In this document: one piece after another, positions 46,734 to 55,073 of the stretch
Layout: the number at the start of each line of letters is the position of its first letter
How positions within the stretch are numbered: position 1 is the stretch's first letter
Assembly: GCA_031263195.1 (NCBI GenBank)
Contig: JAISGD010000028.1
Span: forward strand, 1-61,029
Direction of reading: 5' to 3'
From: Campylobacteraceae bacterium
GTDB lineage: Bacteria > Campylobacterota > Campylobacteria > Campylobacterales > Campylobacteraceae
DNA: 61,029 bases
Position numbers and translations under genes: made by a program
The notes under the pieces: generated by a model
Database searches by the model: none
Told to the model about the DNA's origin: nothing
The model's input: the letters and a program-made list of their open reading frames with translations, nothing else

Positions 46734-47306
46734 TTACTTCTCCTCTTTATATTTGTTTTTTATCTCTATAATATAATTTAACCCTGATATATGTTCTATC
46801 TCTGATACTCTATTTTTAAAAAACATTTCGTCAATAGGGAGTGAAAAATCTGTATTATCGATTCTGCACTCAAGGATAGCGATAGCCTCTTTGCCTCCTG
46901 CGGCAAAAATCACCCTTATCGCTTCTGCCATATCATCACTATTCAACCACCACTTTCTATAATCTTTCATAAATACTTCGGATAAAATATCCCAATCCTC
47001 AATGGATAATTTAGCCTGCATTTCGTAAACTCTTTTAATCTTGGGACCTATGCCCGGCAATTCTATACCATGTCCTTCCATTCTGATACCTATAGTGTTT
47101 GACAAAGCTTTTCTAAGTTCTGTCTCTCTTTGTTCTCTTTGTTCTTTCTCTTGAACTGTGAATGTTTTTGTCTCGTTAGAACATATAAATCCTTCTAATG
47201 ATGTATTTGAGGCGGATTTCAGCGGAGGATTTGCCAGAAAATCATATGCGAAAAATATCGCCAACGCTAATATTAATGCAATAAATATTTTGTATCTTAA
47301 CTTCAT
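46734..47306 (-). CDS. membrane-anchored protein of unknown family, paralogue 1
   Basis: A 190-residue protein with one N-terminal membrane helix (about 6-25), then S-A-S-N-T-S-L-E-G-F and a helical charged domain with G-I-R-M-E-G-H-G-I and L-S-I-E-D-W-D-I-L. Close relative of the protein at 48158-48727 and more distant relative of that at 47433-48077. Not recognised as a known family; the C-terminal half looks helical-repeat-like. AAGGAGAT lies six bases before the ATG in a leader duplicated upstream of paralogue 2. Confidence 0.75.
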   Translation of the reverse strand: MKLRYKIFIALILALAIFFAYDFLANPPLKSASNTSLEGFICSNETKTFTVQEKEQREQRETELRKALSNTIGIRMEGHGIELPGIGPKIKRVYEMQAKLSIEDWDILSEVFMKDYRKWWLNSDDMAEAIRVIFAAGGKEAIAILECRIDNTDFSLPIDEMFFKNRVSEIEHISGLNYIIEIKNKYKEEK

Positions 47307-47358
47307 ACTGATCTCCTTATAAAGATTTTATATAACTGTTAGTTTCAAAAGAAACGCC
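47307..47358 (-). repeat. duplicated 5' leader of paralogue 1
   Basis: On the minus strand this segment reads GGCGTTTCTTTTGAAACTAA… and ends at the ribosome-binding site. It is about 85 percent identical to 48078-48130 before paralogue 2. It shows the leader was duplicated with the gene. Confidence 0.75.
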
Positions 47359-47432
47359 TTAAAAATTAAAATTACGCTATAGGCTAAAATGCCAACAAGC
47401 AATTTAACAGCCTCTTACTCAAATATCTGCCG

Positions 47433-48077
47433 TTATCTTTTTGCCTCCTTTGCTCGTATCTCTCTTATGCGTTGTTGTATACCATAAGAATTAAGTGCAC
47501 CTCTCAAGTCATCTATCATATATTGAACATGTTTTTTTGTCTCAGATGATAAATTTTTAGCATTGGCTTTGCATTCAAAGATAGCTATAGCTCTATCTCC
47601 TCCTATAACAAACAAAGCATATATTGCACTTTTCTTATGACTATATCTTTCACCACTGTTATACATATCCGCCAACAGTCCCCAATCCTCCAATGAAAAC
47701 TTCTTTTGCAGTCTGTAGAGATTTTTCCATCTTGGTTGTATGCTGAACCATGGTATGTCATGTCCTCCGAAAGTAAGTCCAACACTGCTATCGATAGCTT
47801 TTTCTATCTCTTTGATTCTCTCTTGTTTTTGCTCTGTGTTTAAAATCTCGTTCTTGTCTTCACATACAAATCCTTCCAAAGATGTATTTGAAGCAGCTTT
47901 AAATGTGCTTCCGTCATATTTCATGGCAATTTGTAAAAGAGCATATATCAAAAATATCACTGAATATATGAATGTCATAGTCCTGATGCCCTTATCTGCG
48001 GTTTTTACCTTTACGGAAAGAACTAAAAGTATTATCGTTGCTATGGCAATAGAAAGTTCAACGCCTAAACCGGTCAT
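47433..48077 (-). CDS. membrane protein of unknown family, paralogue 2 (extended N-terminus)
   Basis: A 214-residue protein. The N-terminus has two hydrophobic segments (about 5-23 and 31-50) instead of one, then A-A-S-N-T-S-L-E-G-F and the same domain as paralogues 1 and 3 (G-L-T-F-G-G-H-D-I, F-S-L-E-D-W-G-L-L). Diverged from the other two in the membrane part. AAGGAGG before the ATG. Confidence 0.72.
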   Translation of the reverse strand: MTGLGVELSIAIATIILLVLSVKVKTADKGIRTMTFIYSVIFLIYALLQIAMKYDGSTFKAASNTSLEGFVCEDKNEILNTEQKQERIKEIEKAIDSSVGLTFGGHDIPWFSIQPRWKNLYRLQKKFSLEDWGLLADMYNSGERYSHKKSAIYALFVIGGDRAIAIFECKANAKNLSSETKKHVQYMIDDLRGALNSYGIQQRIREIRAKEAKR

Positions 48078-48130
48078 GATTTTCCTCCTTATGAAGATTT
48101 CATATAATTGTTAGTTTCAAAAGAAACGCC
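48078..48130 (-). repeat. duplicated 5' leader of paralogue 2
   Basis: Partner of 47307-47358. The core of CTTTTGAAACTAACA followed by an A/T stretch and the ribosome-binding site is shared. Confidence 0.75.
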
Positions 48131-48157
48131 CTGTTTATCAACCCTTCCTCAACTTTA

Positions 48158-48727
48158 CTAATCCTTTTTATATTTTTCATAAGATAGAATAAATCCTGGG
48201 GATCCAGTTAAGCCTAAAATATAAAGTTCAACTGCATGCTCAAGGTCTGATTTTTCCGATTGAGCAATGTTCATATTGTTGATTTTACATTTAAGAATAC
48301 TTATAGCCTCTTTATTTTGTATGGCGAACAATTTAATTATGGCTTCCCTTCTATCATTATGTTCCAACCACCACCTTTCATAATCTTTCACAAATACTTC
48401 AGATAAAATATCCCAATCCTCAATAGACAGTTTGGTCTGCATCTCATAAACTCTCTTGATCTTAGGACCTATGCCATGCAATTTTATACCGTGTCCTTCC
48501 ATTCTGATACCTATGGTGTCCGACAAAGCTTTTCTAAGTTCTGTCTCTCTTTGCTCTCTTTGTTCTTTTTCTTGAATTGTCAAAGTTTTTGTCTCATTAG
48601 AACATATAAACCCTTCAAGAGATGTGTTTGAGGCGGATTTCAGCGGAGGATTTACCAAAAAATCATATGCGAAAAATATTGCCGATATTAAAGCTATCGC
48701 GATTAATATTTTATATCTTAATTTCAT
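48158..48727 (-). CDS. membrane-anchored protein of unknown family, paralogue 3
   Basis: A 189-residue protein. The frame runs up to 48754, but those codons read through the leader (ATAAGGAGATTGAT); the ATG at 48727 follows AAGGAGAT and gives M-K-L-R-Y-K-I, matching paralogue 1. One membrane helix, then S-A-S-N-T-S-L-E-G-F and the shared domain. The region from residue 25 to 110 is almost the same as in paralogue 1. Confidence 0.75.
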   Translation of the reverse strand: MKLRYKILIAIALISAIFFAYDFLVNPPLKSASNTSLEGFICSNETKTLTIQEKEQREQRETELRKALSDTIGIRMEGHGIKLHGIGPKIKRVYEMQTKLSIEDWDILSEVFVKDYERWWLEHNDRREAIIKLFAIQNKEAISILKCKINNMNIAQSEKSDLEHAVELYILGLTGSPGFILSYEKYKKD

Positions 48728-48763
48728 ATCAATCTCCTTATAAAGATTTTTCAATTATGATTT

Positions 48764-48964
48764 TTATTGCTCACAATCAGAGCAAGACGTATCAAAACCC
48801 GACTGAGTCTCTTGAGTATGCGCGGTTCCGTCATTTGGAAGCGGCGCTTTGAGCGATACAGTTGTATTGGCATTTATTGTCTCGTTTGAAGCAACTTCTA
48901 CATTTGCACTTAAGGCAAATGATATTAGGCATATTATGCTAAAAATTATACTTTGAACTTTCAT
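48764..48964 (-). CDS. small exported peptide (66 residues)
   Basis: A clear signal peptide (about 1-19, ending F-A-L-S-A) leaves a mature peptide of about 47 residues, rich in Asn, Thr and Ser and ending S-C-S-D-C-E-Q. The C-x-x-C near the C-terminus could form a disulphide or bind metal. AGGAG precedes the ATG. First gene of the minus-strand cluster that ends with the VWA/RCC1 protein. No known family. Confidence 0.6.
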   Translation of the reverse strand: MKVQSIIFSIICLISFALSANVEVASNETINANTTVSLKAPLPNDGTAHTQETQSGFDTSCSDCEQ

Positions 48965-49222
48965 AAAAATCTCCTAAAAATCAATTAATAGATTAAATCA
49001 TATCTAAACTATAAAATAAATACAATAAATATACATTTTTATATCTCAATTTACTTCGACACGTTACATTTTGTTATATATTCTGACTAATAAAATATAT
49101 ATTAAATATAATTGCTATGCTGATTATTAATATCATATTATGAAAATAAATAGGAACGTCTTTTAAGCAAAAGTTTCGCCACGGTAGATTATCATATCCG
49201 GAAAACATCCAAAGGAGAATTT

Positions 49223-49438
49223 ATGAAAGTAAGATATTCGGTGCAAAACATTCATTGCCAAAAATGCGTAAATACAATACTAAATTCGCTAAGCGACGAA
49301 TTTGACGGTATTGAGATTTTGCTTGACAAAGAACCAAAAGAGATTGTCGTGGAATTAACAGCTGAACAAGAACAAAAATTCAAAGACGAGATGAACGATA
49401 TAGGCTATCCGATAATACAAGAGTTGGAAAGAAGTTAA
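49223..49438 (+). CDS. heavy-metal-associated (copper chaperone-like) protein
   Basis: A 71-residue HMA-fold protein with metal site H-C-Q-K-C (CxxC at residues 11-14). CopZ-type copper chaperone, inferred from the stop/start overlap (TAATG) with the copper ATPase. AAAGGAG before ATG. Confidence 0.88.
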   Translation: MKVRYSVQNIHCQKCVNTILNSLSDEFDGIEILLDKEPKEIVVELTAEQEQKFKDEMNDIGYPIIQELERS

Positions 49439-51591
49439 TGTCTAAAAAAATATCTTTGCAAATCGGCGAAATGAGTTGCGTAAACTGCTCAAACGCCATA
49501 ACAAAAGCCGTTAAAAAAATAGACGGCGTGCAAGAAGCAAACGTCAGCTTTGCCACAAGCGAAGGTATTTTTACTTATGACGAAAACAAAACCTCACAAA
49601 AAGATATAGAAGCGAGAATAGAAAAAATAGGTTATAAAGTTTTAAAACAAGAGGATAATACGGACGATGCAAAAACAGTCTTAGCAAAAGTCTTGCTCTC
49701 TTTTATTTTGACAATTTTTCTACACTTCGCCCATCATTTAAATCTACCTCATCTAATAACAAATATCGCCATTTTTATAGCCGCCTCTATAGTTCAATTT
49801 GGTTGCGGCGGCAGTTTTTATACACGCTCTTTCAAAGCCTTGAGAAACGGGACGCTTGATATGAACGTGCTTGTAGTGCTTGGCACAAGTGCGGCATATT
49901 TTTACTCGGCTTTTGTATTGATTTTGCCTAATTTATTTCCTGAAAATCTAAGATTTATCTATTTTGACGGCGCGGCGATGATTATAACGTTTGTGCTTTT
50001 TGGAAGATATCTTGAAGCGAGAGCCAAAGTAAAAGCTACCGGTTTTATGAAAGAATTACTCTCTTTAACGCCAAAAAAAGCGATTTTGCTTAAAAACGGT
50101 GAAAATAAAGAGATTGCCATGGAAGAGCTAAATATCGGAGATATCATAGAGGTAAAATCTGGTCAAAATATCGCGTTAGACGGCATTGTGGTAAATGGTG
50201 AGGGTGAGGTTGATACTTCAATGATAGACGGTGAGCCTATACCTAAATTTACAAAAACAGGCGATAAAGTCATAGGCGGTACTATTTTAAAGTTCGGATA
50301 CTTACATGTAAGAATTGAAAAACTATATCAAGATACGATATTATTTGAAATTATCAAACTATTAAAAGACGCTGAAAATAAAAAAATGCCCATAGCGAGA
50401 CTTGCGGACAAAATAGCCTCAATCTTTGTACCTATCGTTATCGTTATATCGTTAATTACGTTTATTGTGTGGAGCATTTTGGGAAATATGCAAATAGCGA
50501 TTTTATCGTCTATTGGCGTACTCATTATCTCATGTCCGTGCGCATTAGGACTTGCTACGCCGATCGCGATAGTGACCGGAATAGGACGCGGCGCTAAAGA
50601 GGGAATATTTATAAAAAATCCCGAGATTTTAGAGATAATATCAAAAATCAAATTCGCTGTTTTCGACAAAACAGGCACGCTCACAAAAGGAAATATAAGA
50701 GTATTTGAGAGCACGATTTTGGATAAAGAGTTGCTTGGCATATTCGCCTCTTTAGAAGCTAAAAGCGAGCATCCGATATCGCGCGCGATAGTAGATTTTG
50801 CTAAAAAAAACAGAATTAGCGAAAATTATGATATTCAAAATCTTGAGATAAAATCAGGATTTGGCATAACAGGAGTTCATAAAGATAAAACTGTTGCCAT
50901 AGGTACCGCCAATTTAATGAACGCGTTAAAAATAGATATGAGCGAAGCTATCAAACAACAATATGAAAAGGGACTGGAATACGGAAAAACTACTATTTTG
51001 GCAAGTTTTGACAATAAAATAGCGGGAGTATTTTATTTAGAAGACGAGATAAAAAACGGGGCAAAAGAGTTAGTAGACTATTTGAAATCAAAAAATATCG
51101 AGCCGATAATACTAACGGGAGATAAAAAAGCACCCTCTTTATTTTTGGCAAAAAACATAGGTATAGAAAATATTATAAGCGAAGTTTTACCGCAAGAGAA
51201 ATTTGAAAAGATAAAATCGCTTCAAAAAGATGGACTTGTGCTATTTGTAGGGGACGGCATAAACGACTCTTTGTCCATTAAGCAAGCCGATATAGGCATA
51301 GCGATGAACAGCGGTTCGGACATAGCTAAAGAATCTGGCGATATCATCATTATAAACAACGACCTTATTAGCGTTAAAAAGAGTATTGAGCTATCGCGCG
51401 CGACGCTTAGAGTGATAAAACAAAATCTATTTTGGGCGTTTATCTACAATACGATAGGTATTCCTTTAGCCGCAGGCGTCTTTTACTTTGTAAACATCAC
51501 GCTAACTCCAGCTATCGCCGGTGCGGCAATGAGTATCAGTTCCGTAACCGTCGTATTAAATTCGTTGAGGCTTAGAGTAAAAAGGTTTTAA
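49438..51591 (+). CDS. copA: copper-translocating P-type ATPase
   Basis: A 717-residue P1B-type ATPase exporting Cu(I). One N-terminal HMA domain (C14-V-N-C17), the CPC ion motif (S365-C-P-C368), phosphorylation site D410-K-T-G-T-L-T, S-E-H-P-I and G-D-G-I-N-D. C-terminal M-S-I-S-S-V-T-V-V and N-S-L-R-L are typical of CopA. Odd: the actuator-domain T-G-E motif reads D-G-E (M-I-D-G-E-P-I-P); the catalytic Glu is kept. Works with the chaperone directly upstream. Confidence 0.95.
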   Translation: MSKKISLQIGEMSCVNCSNAITKAVKKIDGVQEANVSFATSEGIFTYDENKTSQKDIEARIEKIGYKVLKQEDNTDDAKTVLAKVLLSFILTIFLHFAHHLNLPHLITNIAIFIAASIVQFGCGGSFYTRSFKALRNGTLDMNVLVVLGTSAAYFYSAFVLILPNLFPENLRFIYFDGAAMIITFVLFGRYLEARAKVKATGFMKELLSLTPKKAILLKNGENKEIAMEELNIGDIIEVKSGQNIALDGIVVNGEGEVDTSMIDGEPIPKFTKTGDKVIGGTILKFGYLHVRIEKLYQDTILFEIIKLLKDAENKKMPIARLADKIASIFVPIVIVISLITFIVWSILGNMQIAILSSIGVLIISCPCALGLATPIAIVTGIGRGAKEGIFIKNPEILEIISKIKFAVFDKTGTLTKGNIRVFESTILDKELLGIFASLEAKSEHPISRAIVDFAKKNRISENYDIQNLEIKSGFGITGVHKDKTVAIGTANLMNALKIDMSEAIKQQYEKGLEYGKTTILASFDNKIAGVFYLEDEIKNGAKELVDYLKSKNIEPIILTGDKKAPSLFLAKNIGIENIISEVLPQEKFEKIKSLQKDGLVLFVGDGINDSLSIKQADIGIAMNSGSDIAKESGDIIIINNDLISVKKSIELSRATLRVIKQNLFWAFIYNTIGIPLAAGVFYFVNITLTPAIAGAAMSISSVTVVLNSLRLRVKRF

Positions 51592-51699
51592 TTTTACCAT
51601 TTTTTTAATTTAAATTCTTTTCTCTTTAATTTTTATGGTCGCTTTACTCGTAAGCTTTTTAATATTGGCAAAAAATATGAAATTCTGTAGATAATTAGT

Positions 51700-52419
51700 T
51701 TAATGTTCATGCGGATGCGTATGAGGCGGCAATCCGTCATGAGCGTGCGTATATTCCGTATCCGAATTTAACATACGCTTTAAACCGTCGGGAGAAATTT
51801 TATATATTTTATCTACTACGGATTCCACAAACTCTTTATCGTGCGAGACAATAACTATGCTTTTGTCTATTTTTTTAAGTATCTGGGTTAATTTTAGTTG
51901 TATGGAAAAATCAAGCCCCGACGTCGGTTCGTCAAGCAGCATTAATTTAGGCTCAGTTATAAGTACGCCTGCCAACGCGACAAGTTTTTTTTCTCCGCCG
52001 GAGAGATGATAGACAACTTTTTTCGCTAGATGCGAAATTCCCAAATCATTTAACATCATATCCGTTTTTGCTTTCGCCTCATTTTTGCCCACGCCGCGCG
52101 CCAAAAGGCTAAAAGCGATATCGTCTTCTACAATTGGGGCTAAAAATTGATTATCGGAATCTTGCAAAAGATATCCGACCATATGACGAATGGATTTAAA
52201 ATCGTTGCCGCAACTGATTTTTTGATGAAAAAGCTCAATACTACCCTCTTTTATGGGAGAAAATCCGACTATTGTTTCCAATAAAGTCGTTTTTCCGCAG
52301 CCATTTGGTCCTATAATGGCGATTTTTTCTTTATGGGAGACGTTGAGCGATATGTTTTTTAAAAGTTCTTTACCGTCTCTTTCCACAGATATATTTTTGA
52401 TATTTAACGAACAACTCAT
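51700..52419 (-). CDS. nikO: nickel/cobalt ECF transporter, ATP-binding subunit
   Basis: CbiO/NikO-type ABC ATPase: Walker A G-P-N-G-C-G-K-T, Q-loop Y-L-L-Q-D, signature L-S-G-G-E-K-K and Walker B L-M-L-L-D-E-P. The frame opens at 52467, but the ATG at 52419 overlaps the stop of the upstream T-component as ATGA and gives a normal start, so 239 residues are taken. The C-terminus is His-rich (T-H-A-H…H-T-H-P-H-E-H), a likely metal-binding tail. Confidence 0.9.
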   Translation of the reverse strand: MSCSLNIKNISVERDGKELLKNISLNVSHKEKIAIIGPNGCGKTTLLETIVGFSPIKEGSIELFHQKISCGNDFKSIRHMVGYLLQDSDNQFLAPIVEDDIAFSLLARGVGKNEAKAKTDMMLNDLGISHLAKKVVYHLSGGEKKLVALAGVLITEPKLMLLDEPTSGLDFSIQLKLTQILKKIDKSIVIVSHDKEFVESVVDKIYKISPDGLKRMLNSDTEYTHAHDGLPPHTHPHEH

Positions 52420-53075
52420 AAAATAACTCCCCATCTTAATACAAGCGATATAAACGTTATCAAACAAAGAGCTATATCGCAGCTATTAAAAACTTGATGA
52501 TTTGCCAGCGTATAAATCTCGCCCTTGAAACCGCGAAGAAGCATACTTTTTTGAATATATTTTGCTCTTTCATACGCTTTTATAATCAAAATACCCACAA
52601 AACCAGCCATAATCTTATAACTTAAAAGATCCGTTTTAGGTTTAAATCCTCTTACATGTAGAGTTTTTTTAAATAGCACAAATTCGCGTTTTATCAAAAA
52701 AATAGATTTAGCGGTAAAAAACACAATAGAGACAAGCTTGCGCGAAAATCGCAGTTTTTGCAGCGCCAAGGCTATGTCAAACTCGTTTTTTTGATAAAAA
52801 AGCAAAAGAACCGTTAGCAGTATAAGATTTGAACGCATAAAAATAAGTAAAGCGGTTTTAAAATCATCTTGTATAAGTAAGCTTATGACAATAATAACAA
52901 CAAAGATATTTAAAAAAAGCAGCTTTTTTAACACCTCCTTTAAAGCGCGAAAATTCATAAAAATTAAAAATAACGCAGGCAAGAACATAAATATGTATAT
53001 ATGCTCTTGCAGCGCTATGGTAAAACTATAGAAAAATATCACTAAAATAGAGATTACAGGGGATATAGATCTCAT
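52416..53075 (-). CDS. nikQ: nickel/cobalt ECF transporter, T component
   Basis: CbiQ/NikQ-type coupling protein, 219 residues with about five membrane helices and two cytoplasmic coupling motifs of the A-R-G type (here L-H-V-R-G-F and L-L-R-G-F). It joins the ATPase to NikM. It overlaps nikL and nikO by four bases each. Confidence 0.88.
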   Translation of the reverse strand: MRSISPVISILVIFFYSFTIALQEHIYIFMFLPALFLIFMNFRALKEVLKKLLFLNIFVVIIVISLLIQDDFKTALLIFMRSNLILLTVLLLFYQKNEFDIALALQKLRFSRKLVSIVFFTAKSIFLIKREFVLFKKTLHVRGFKPKTDLLSYKIMAGFVGILIIKAYERAKYIQKSMLLRGFKGEIYTLANHQVFNSCDIALCLITFISLVLRWGVIL

Positions 53076-53488
53076 TTTTTCTTTTTAACAAACCATAATA
53101 CCGAAAAAATCCCCGCCATAATCACAAGAGCGATAAAAAGATTAGGCAACGGGATATCGGAAGGAAGATTTTGCGTGTCCTCTTTTGTGAGGCTTTTTAG
53201 TATATATTTTGTCTCTTTAAAATGTCCCATACCTCCATCAACGCTCACAATTACCGCATCATTTGACATTTGAACGGAAGTTTTACCCTCATCGTCTGTG
53301 AGCAATCTTACGATGTCTTTAGCATTCTCATCCTTTACAACTACTTCGCAGTTTTTGCAAGGAGATGATTTTGTGAAATAACTTTGAATATAAAGCGTAC
53401 CATTATCATCGTACATAAAAAGATTTATCTTGTGAGCCGACAATACGCAAACGGTTAAAATTAATAATGCTGATATTTTGCGAAACAT
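53072..53488 (-). CDS. nikL: nickel/cobalt ECF transporter, small NikL/CbiL-like membrane component
   Basis: 138 residues: signal peptide, A-H-K-I-N-L-F at the mature start, a small beta-sandwich (Y-I-Q-S-Y-F…S-V-D-G-G-M-G-H) and a C-terminal membrane helix ending in lysines. This is the accessory NikL/CbiL architecture; C41-K-N-C44 could bind metal. Placed by operon position. Confidence 0.75.
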   Translation of the reverse strand: MFRKISALLILTVCVLSAHKINLFMYDDNGTLYIQSYFTKSSPCKNCEVVVKDENAKDIVRLLTDDEGKTSVQMSNDAVIVSVDGGMGHFKETKYILKSLTKEDTQNLPSDIPLPNLFIALVIMAGIFSVLWFVKKKK

Positions 53489-53497
53489 AAATTTTCC

Positions 53498-54094
53498 TTA
53501 TTTTAAAAAAGACGGTTTGACTTTTTCGATGAAGTTTAAAGTTAAAAGCGTGACGATTCCCTCTATGAACATCACTGGTATATGCGCTAAAAACGCGATT
53601 TTAGCGGCGGTTAAAAAACCTTTTCCATCCCCATTTAAAGCTAAAATGAAAGATAAAAGCAGCGCTCCGAAAATGACAGGTAAAAAACCTATGAGAAACC
53701 AGATTATCTGTTTTTGCCATACCGTTTTATAGTGAATTCTAAAAAGCCAATAACCAATAAGCGCCGGAGTAGCGAGGGTAAAAAGATTTATGCCAAGAGT
53801 CGTTATGCCTCCGAATCCAAATAAAAGTCCTTGCAGTAACAATGCGACAAAAATCGCGATAAACGCCCTCACTCCCAAAACCGCCCCGACAATCCCGTTT
53901 AATATCAAATGCACGGATGTGATGCCAATCGGAATATGAATAAACGAGGCTAAAAAAAAGAGCGCGGAAAAGGCTGAAACTTTTGGTATGTCGTCGCTTT
54001 TTAAAATCTTTAAAGCGTATATAGTGACAACCGCCGAAATAGCCGCTCCCGCAATCAAAATTTTAGGTTCTAAAACACCTTCGCTTATATGCAT
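53498..54094 (-). CDS. nikM: nickel/cobalt ECF transporter, substrate-binding subunit
   Basis: CbiM/NikM-type membrane protein, 198 residues, about six helices. It begins M-H-I-S-E-G-V-L-E; the N-terminal Met-His is the metal ligand of this family and fixes the start. Metal specificity (Ni or Co) cannot be told, though no cobalamin genes are near. Confidence 0.92.
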   Translation of the reverse strand: MHISEGVLEPKILIAGAAISAVVTIYALKILKSDDIPKVSAFSALFFLASFIHIPIGITSVHLILNGIVGAVLGVRAFIAIFVALLLQGLLFGFGGITTLGINLFTLATPALIGYWLFRIHYKTVWQKQIIWFLIGFLPVIFGALLLSFILALNGDGKGFLTAAKIAFLAHIPVMFIEGIVTLLTLNFIEKVKPSFLK

Positions 54095-54840
54095 TATTTA
54101 ACGCTCTCAGTCTTTAGCCAAAGTACAGCCCCAAGTTCCACAGGGTATTCTTTGCCATCTTTTTTGATACTCTCATCATCGTCTATCAACGCGGCAAATC
54201 CCCACCAACCCTCAAAAGGAAGCGCCGCATGAAAAACTCCGTTTTGGTCTGCTTTTATCACTTGCGTAATATACATGTCATTCGGGGCTTTTAAATCTTT
54301 TACGTTATAAAACTCTATCTCAATCTCGGCATTTGCCGCGGGTTTACCTTTGTACAATACTTGCGCGCTGAATATATTTCCCGTATATAAAGAGTATGGA
54401 CGCGACAACGGGACAATCTCGGCTTTCAATCCTATCGGCTCATCCCAACCCTCGCCGGAACCAAAAGCATCTACTATAGTTTTTGTTTGATGTCTAATGA
54501 ATTTATTCTCCGCAGGTTCAAAATACGGCACGGGATCAACATAAAACTGATAAACTCCGGGCTCTTTTACGATATATTTTGCGCTCCAAACGTTTTGAGA
54601 GCTTTTTTTAGCGGATTTTAAAGAGCTAAGAAACGATATCTTTTTGCCGTCTATAAACACGCCGGCGTCTTGCGGTTTAGCCATATTCATAAGTTCTTGT
54701 TCAAACGGATGAGTAAACTCATAAACTATGTTAATTTCATTTCCGTTTTCTTGTTTAAGAACGCTTTTATCAACGATGACGGTTTGAAAATGCGCAAAAG
54801 CCGATGAGATGAAAAACAGAATAAGCAATAATACTTTCAT
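54094..54840 (-). CDS. nikK: NikK-like periplasmic protein (DUF4198)
   Basis: A 248-residue exported protein beginning, after its signal (1-16), with A-H-F-Q-T-V, giving an N-terminal His after cleavage. The DUF4198 pattern continues with F-T-H-P-F-E and G-W-W-G-F-A-A-L near the end. Members of this family accompany NikM transporters and are thought to collect Ni2+/Co2+. First gene of the five-gene operon; the stop abuts nikM by one base. Confidence 0.88.
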   Translation of the reverse strand: MKVLLLILFFISSAFAHFQTVIVDKSVLKQENGNEINIVYEFTHPFEQELMNMAKPQDAGVFIDGKKISFLSSLKSAKKSSQNVWSAKYIVKEPGVYQFYVDPVPYFEPAENKFIRHQTKTIVDAFGSGEGWDEPIGLKAEIVPLSRPYSLYTGNIFSAQVLYKGKPAANAEIEIEFYNVKDLKAPNDMYITQVIKADQNGVFHAALPFEGWWGFAALIDDDESIKKDGKEYPVELGAVLWLKTESVK

Positions 54841-54856
54841 ATGTATACTCCTATTA

Positions 54857-54885
54857 AATAATATTAAAATGGATTTGGTATTATT
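54857..54885. promoter_or_regulatory. inverted repeat upstream of the nickel-transport operon
   Basis: AATAATA-N15-TATTATT, 17-45 bases before the nikK start. The half-sites equal those of Helicobacter-type NikR operators but in the opposite order and with longer spacing, so identity as a NikR box is uncertain. Confidence 0.35.
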
Positions 54886-54978
54886 ACACTTATGAAATAA
54901 ATTTATGCTTATGAATTTTGCTTAAAAAATATTACTCAACACTTGATTTGGATTTGTTACAACACTCTCATTTATCTA

Positions 54979-55073
54979 TTAGACGAATGATATTGATTTA
55001 ACTGTTTGTCCGTTTTGGTTCGTTACGGATATTAAACTTCCTTGATGATTATATGAGGGGATTGCGGAAAAAC
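54979..55073 (-). pseudogene. rhs gene fragment at the end of the tip array
   Basis: Minus-strand frame ending in TAA reads …Y-N-H-Q-G-S-L-I-S-V-T-N-Q-N-G-Q-T-V-K-S. It matches the core of the main rhs gene at the right edge (…[17 protein letters not shown] at 60960-61029). No start and no core after it. It is a scar from an earlier rhs copy and marks the left border of the array. Confidence 0.7.

Noticed and set aside
50301-50315. CTTACATGTAAG palindrome inside copA, like the one at 31864
   Set aside because: Lies in conserved coding sequence and is most likely chance in AT-rich DNA.
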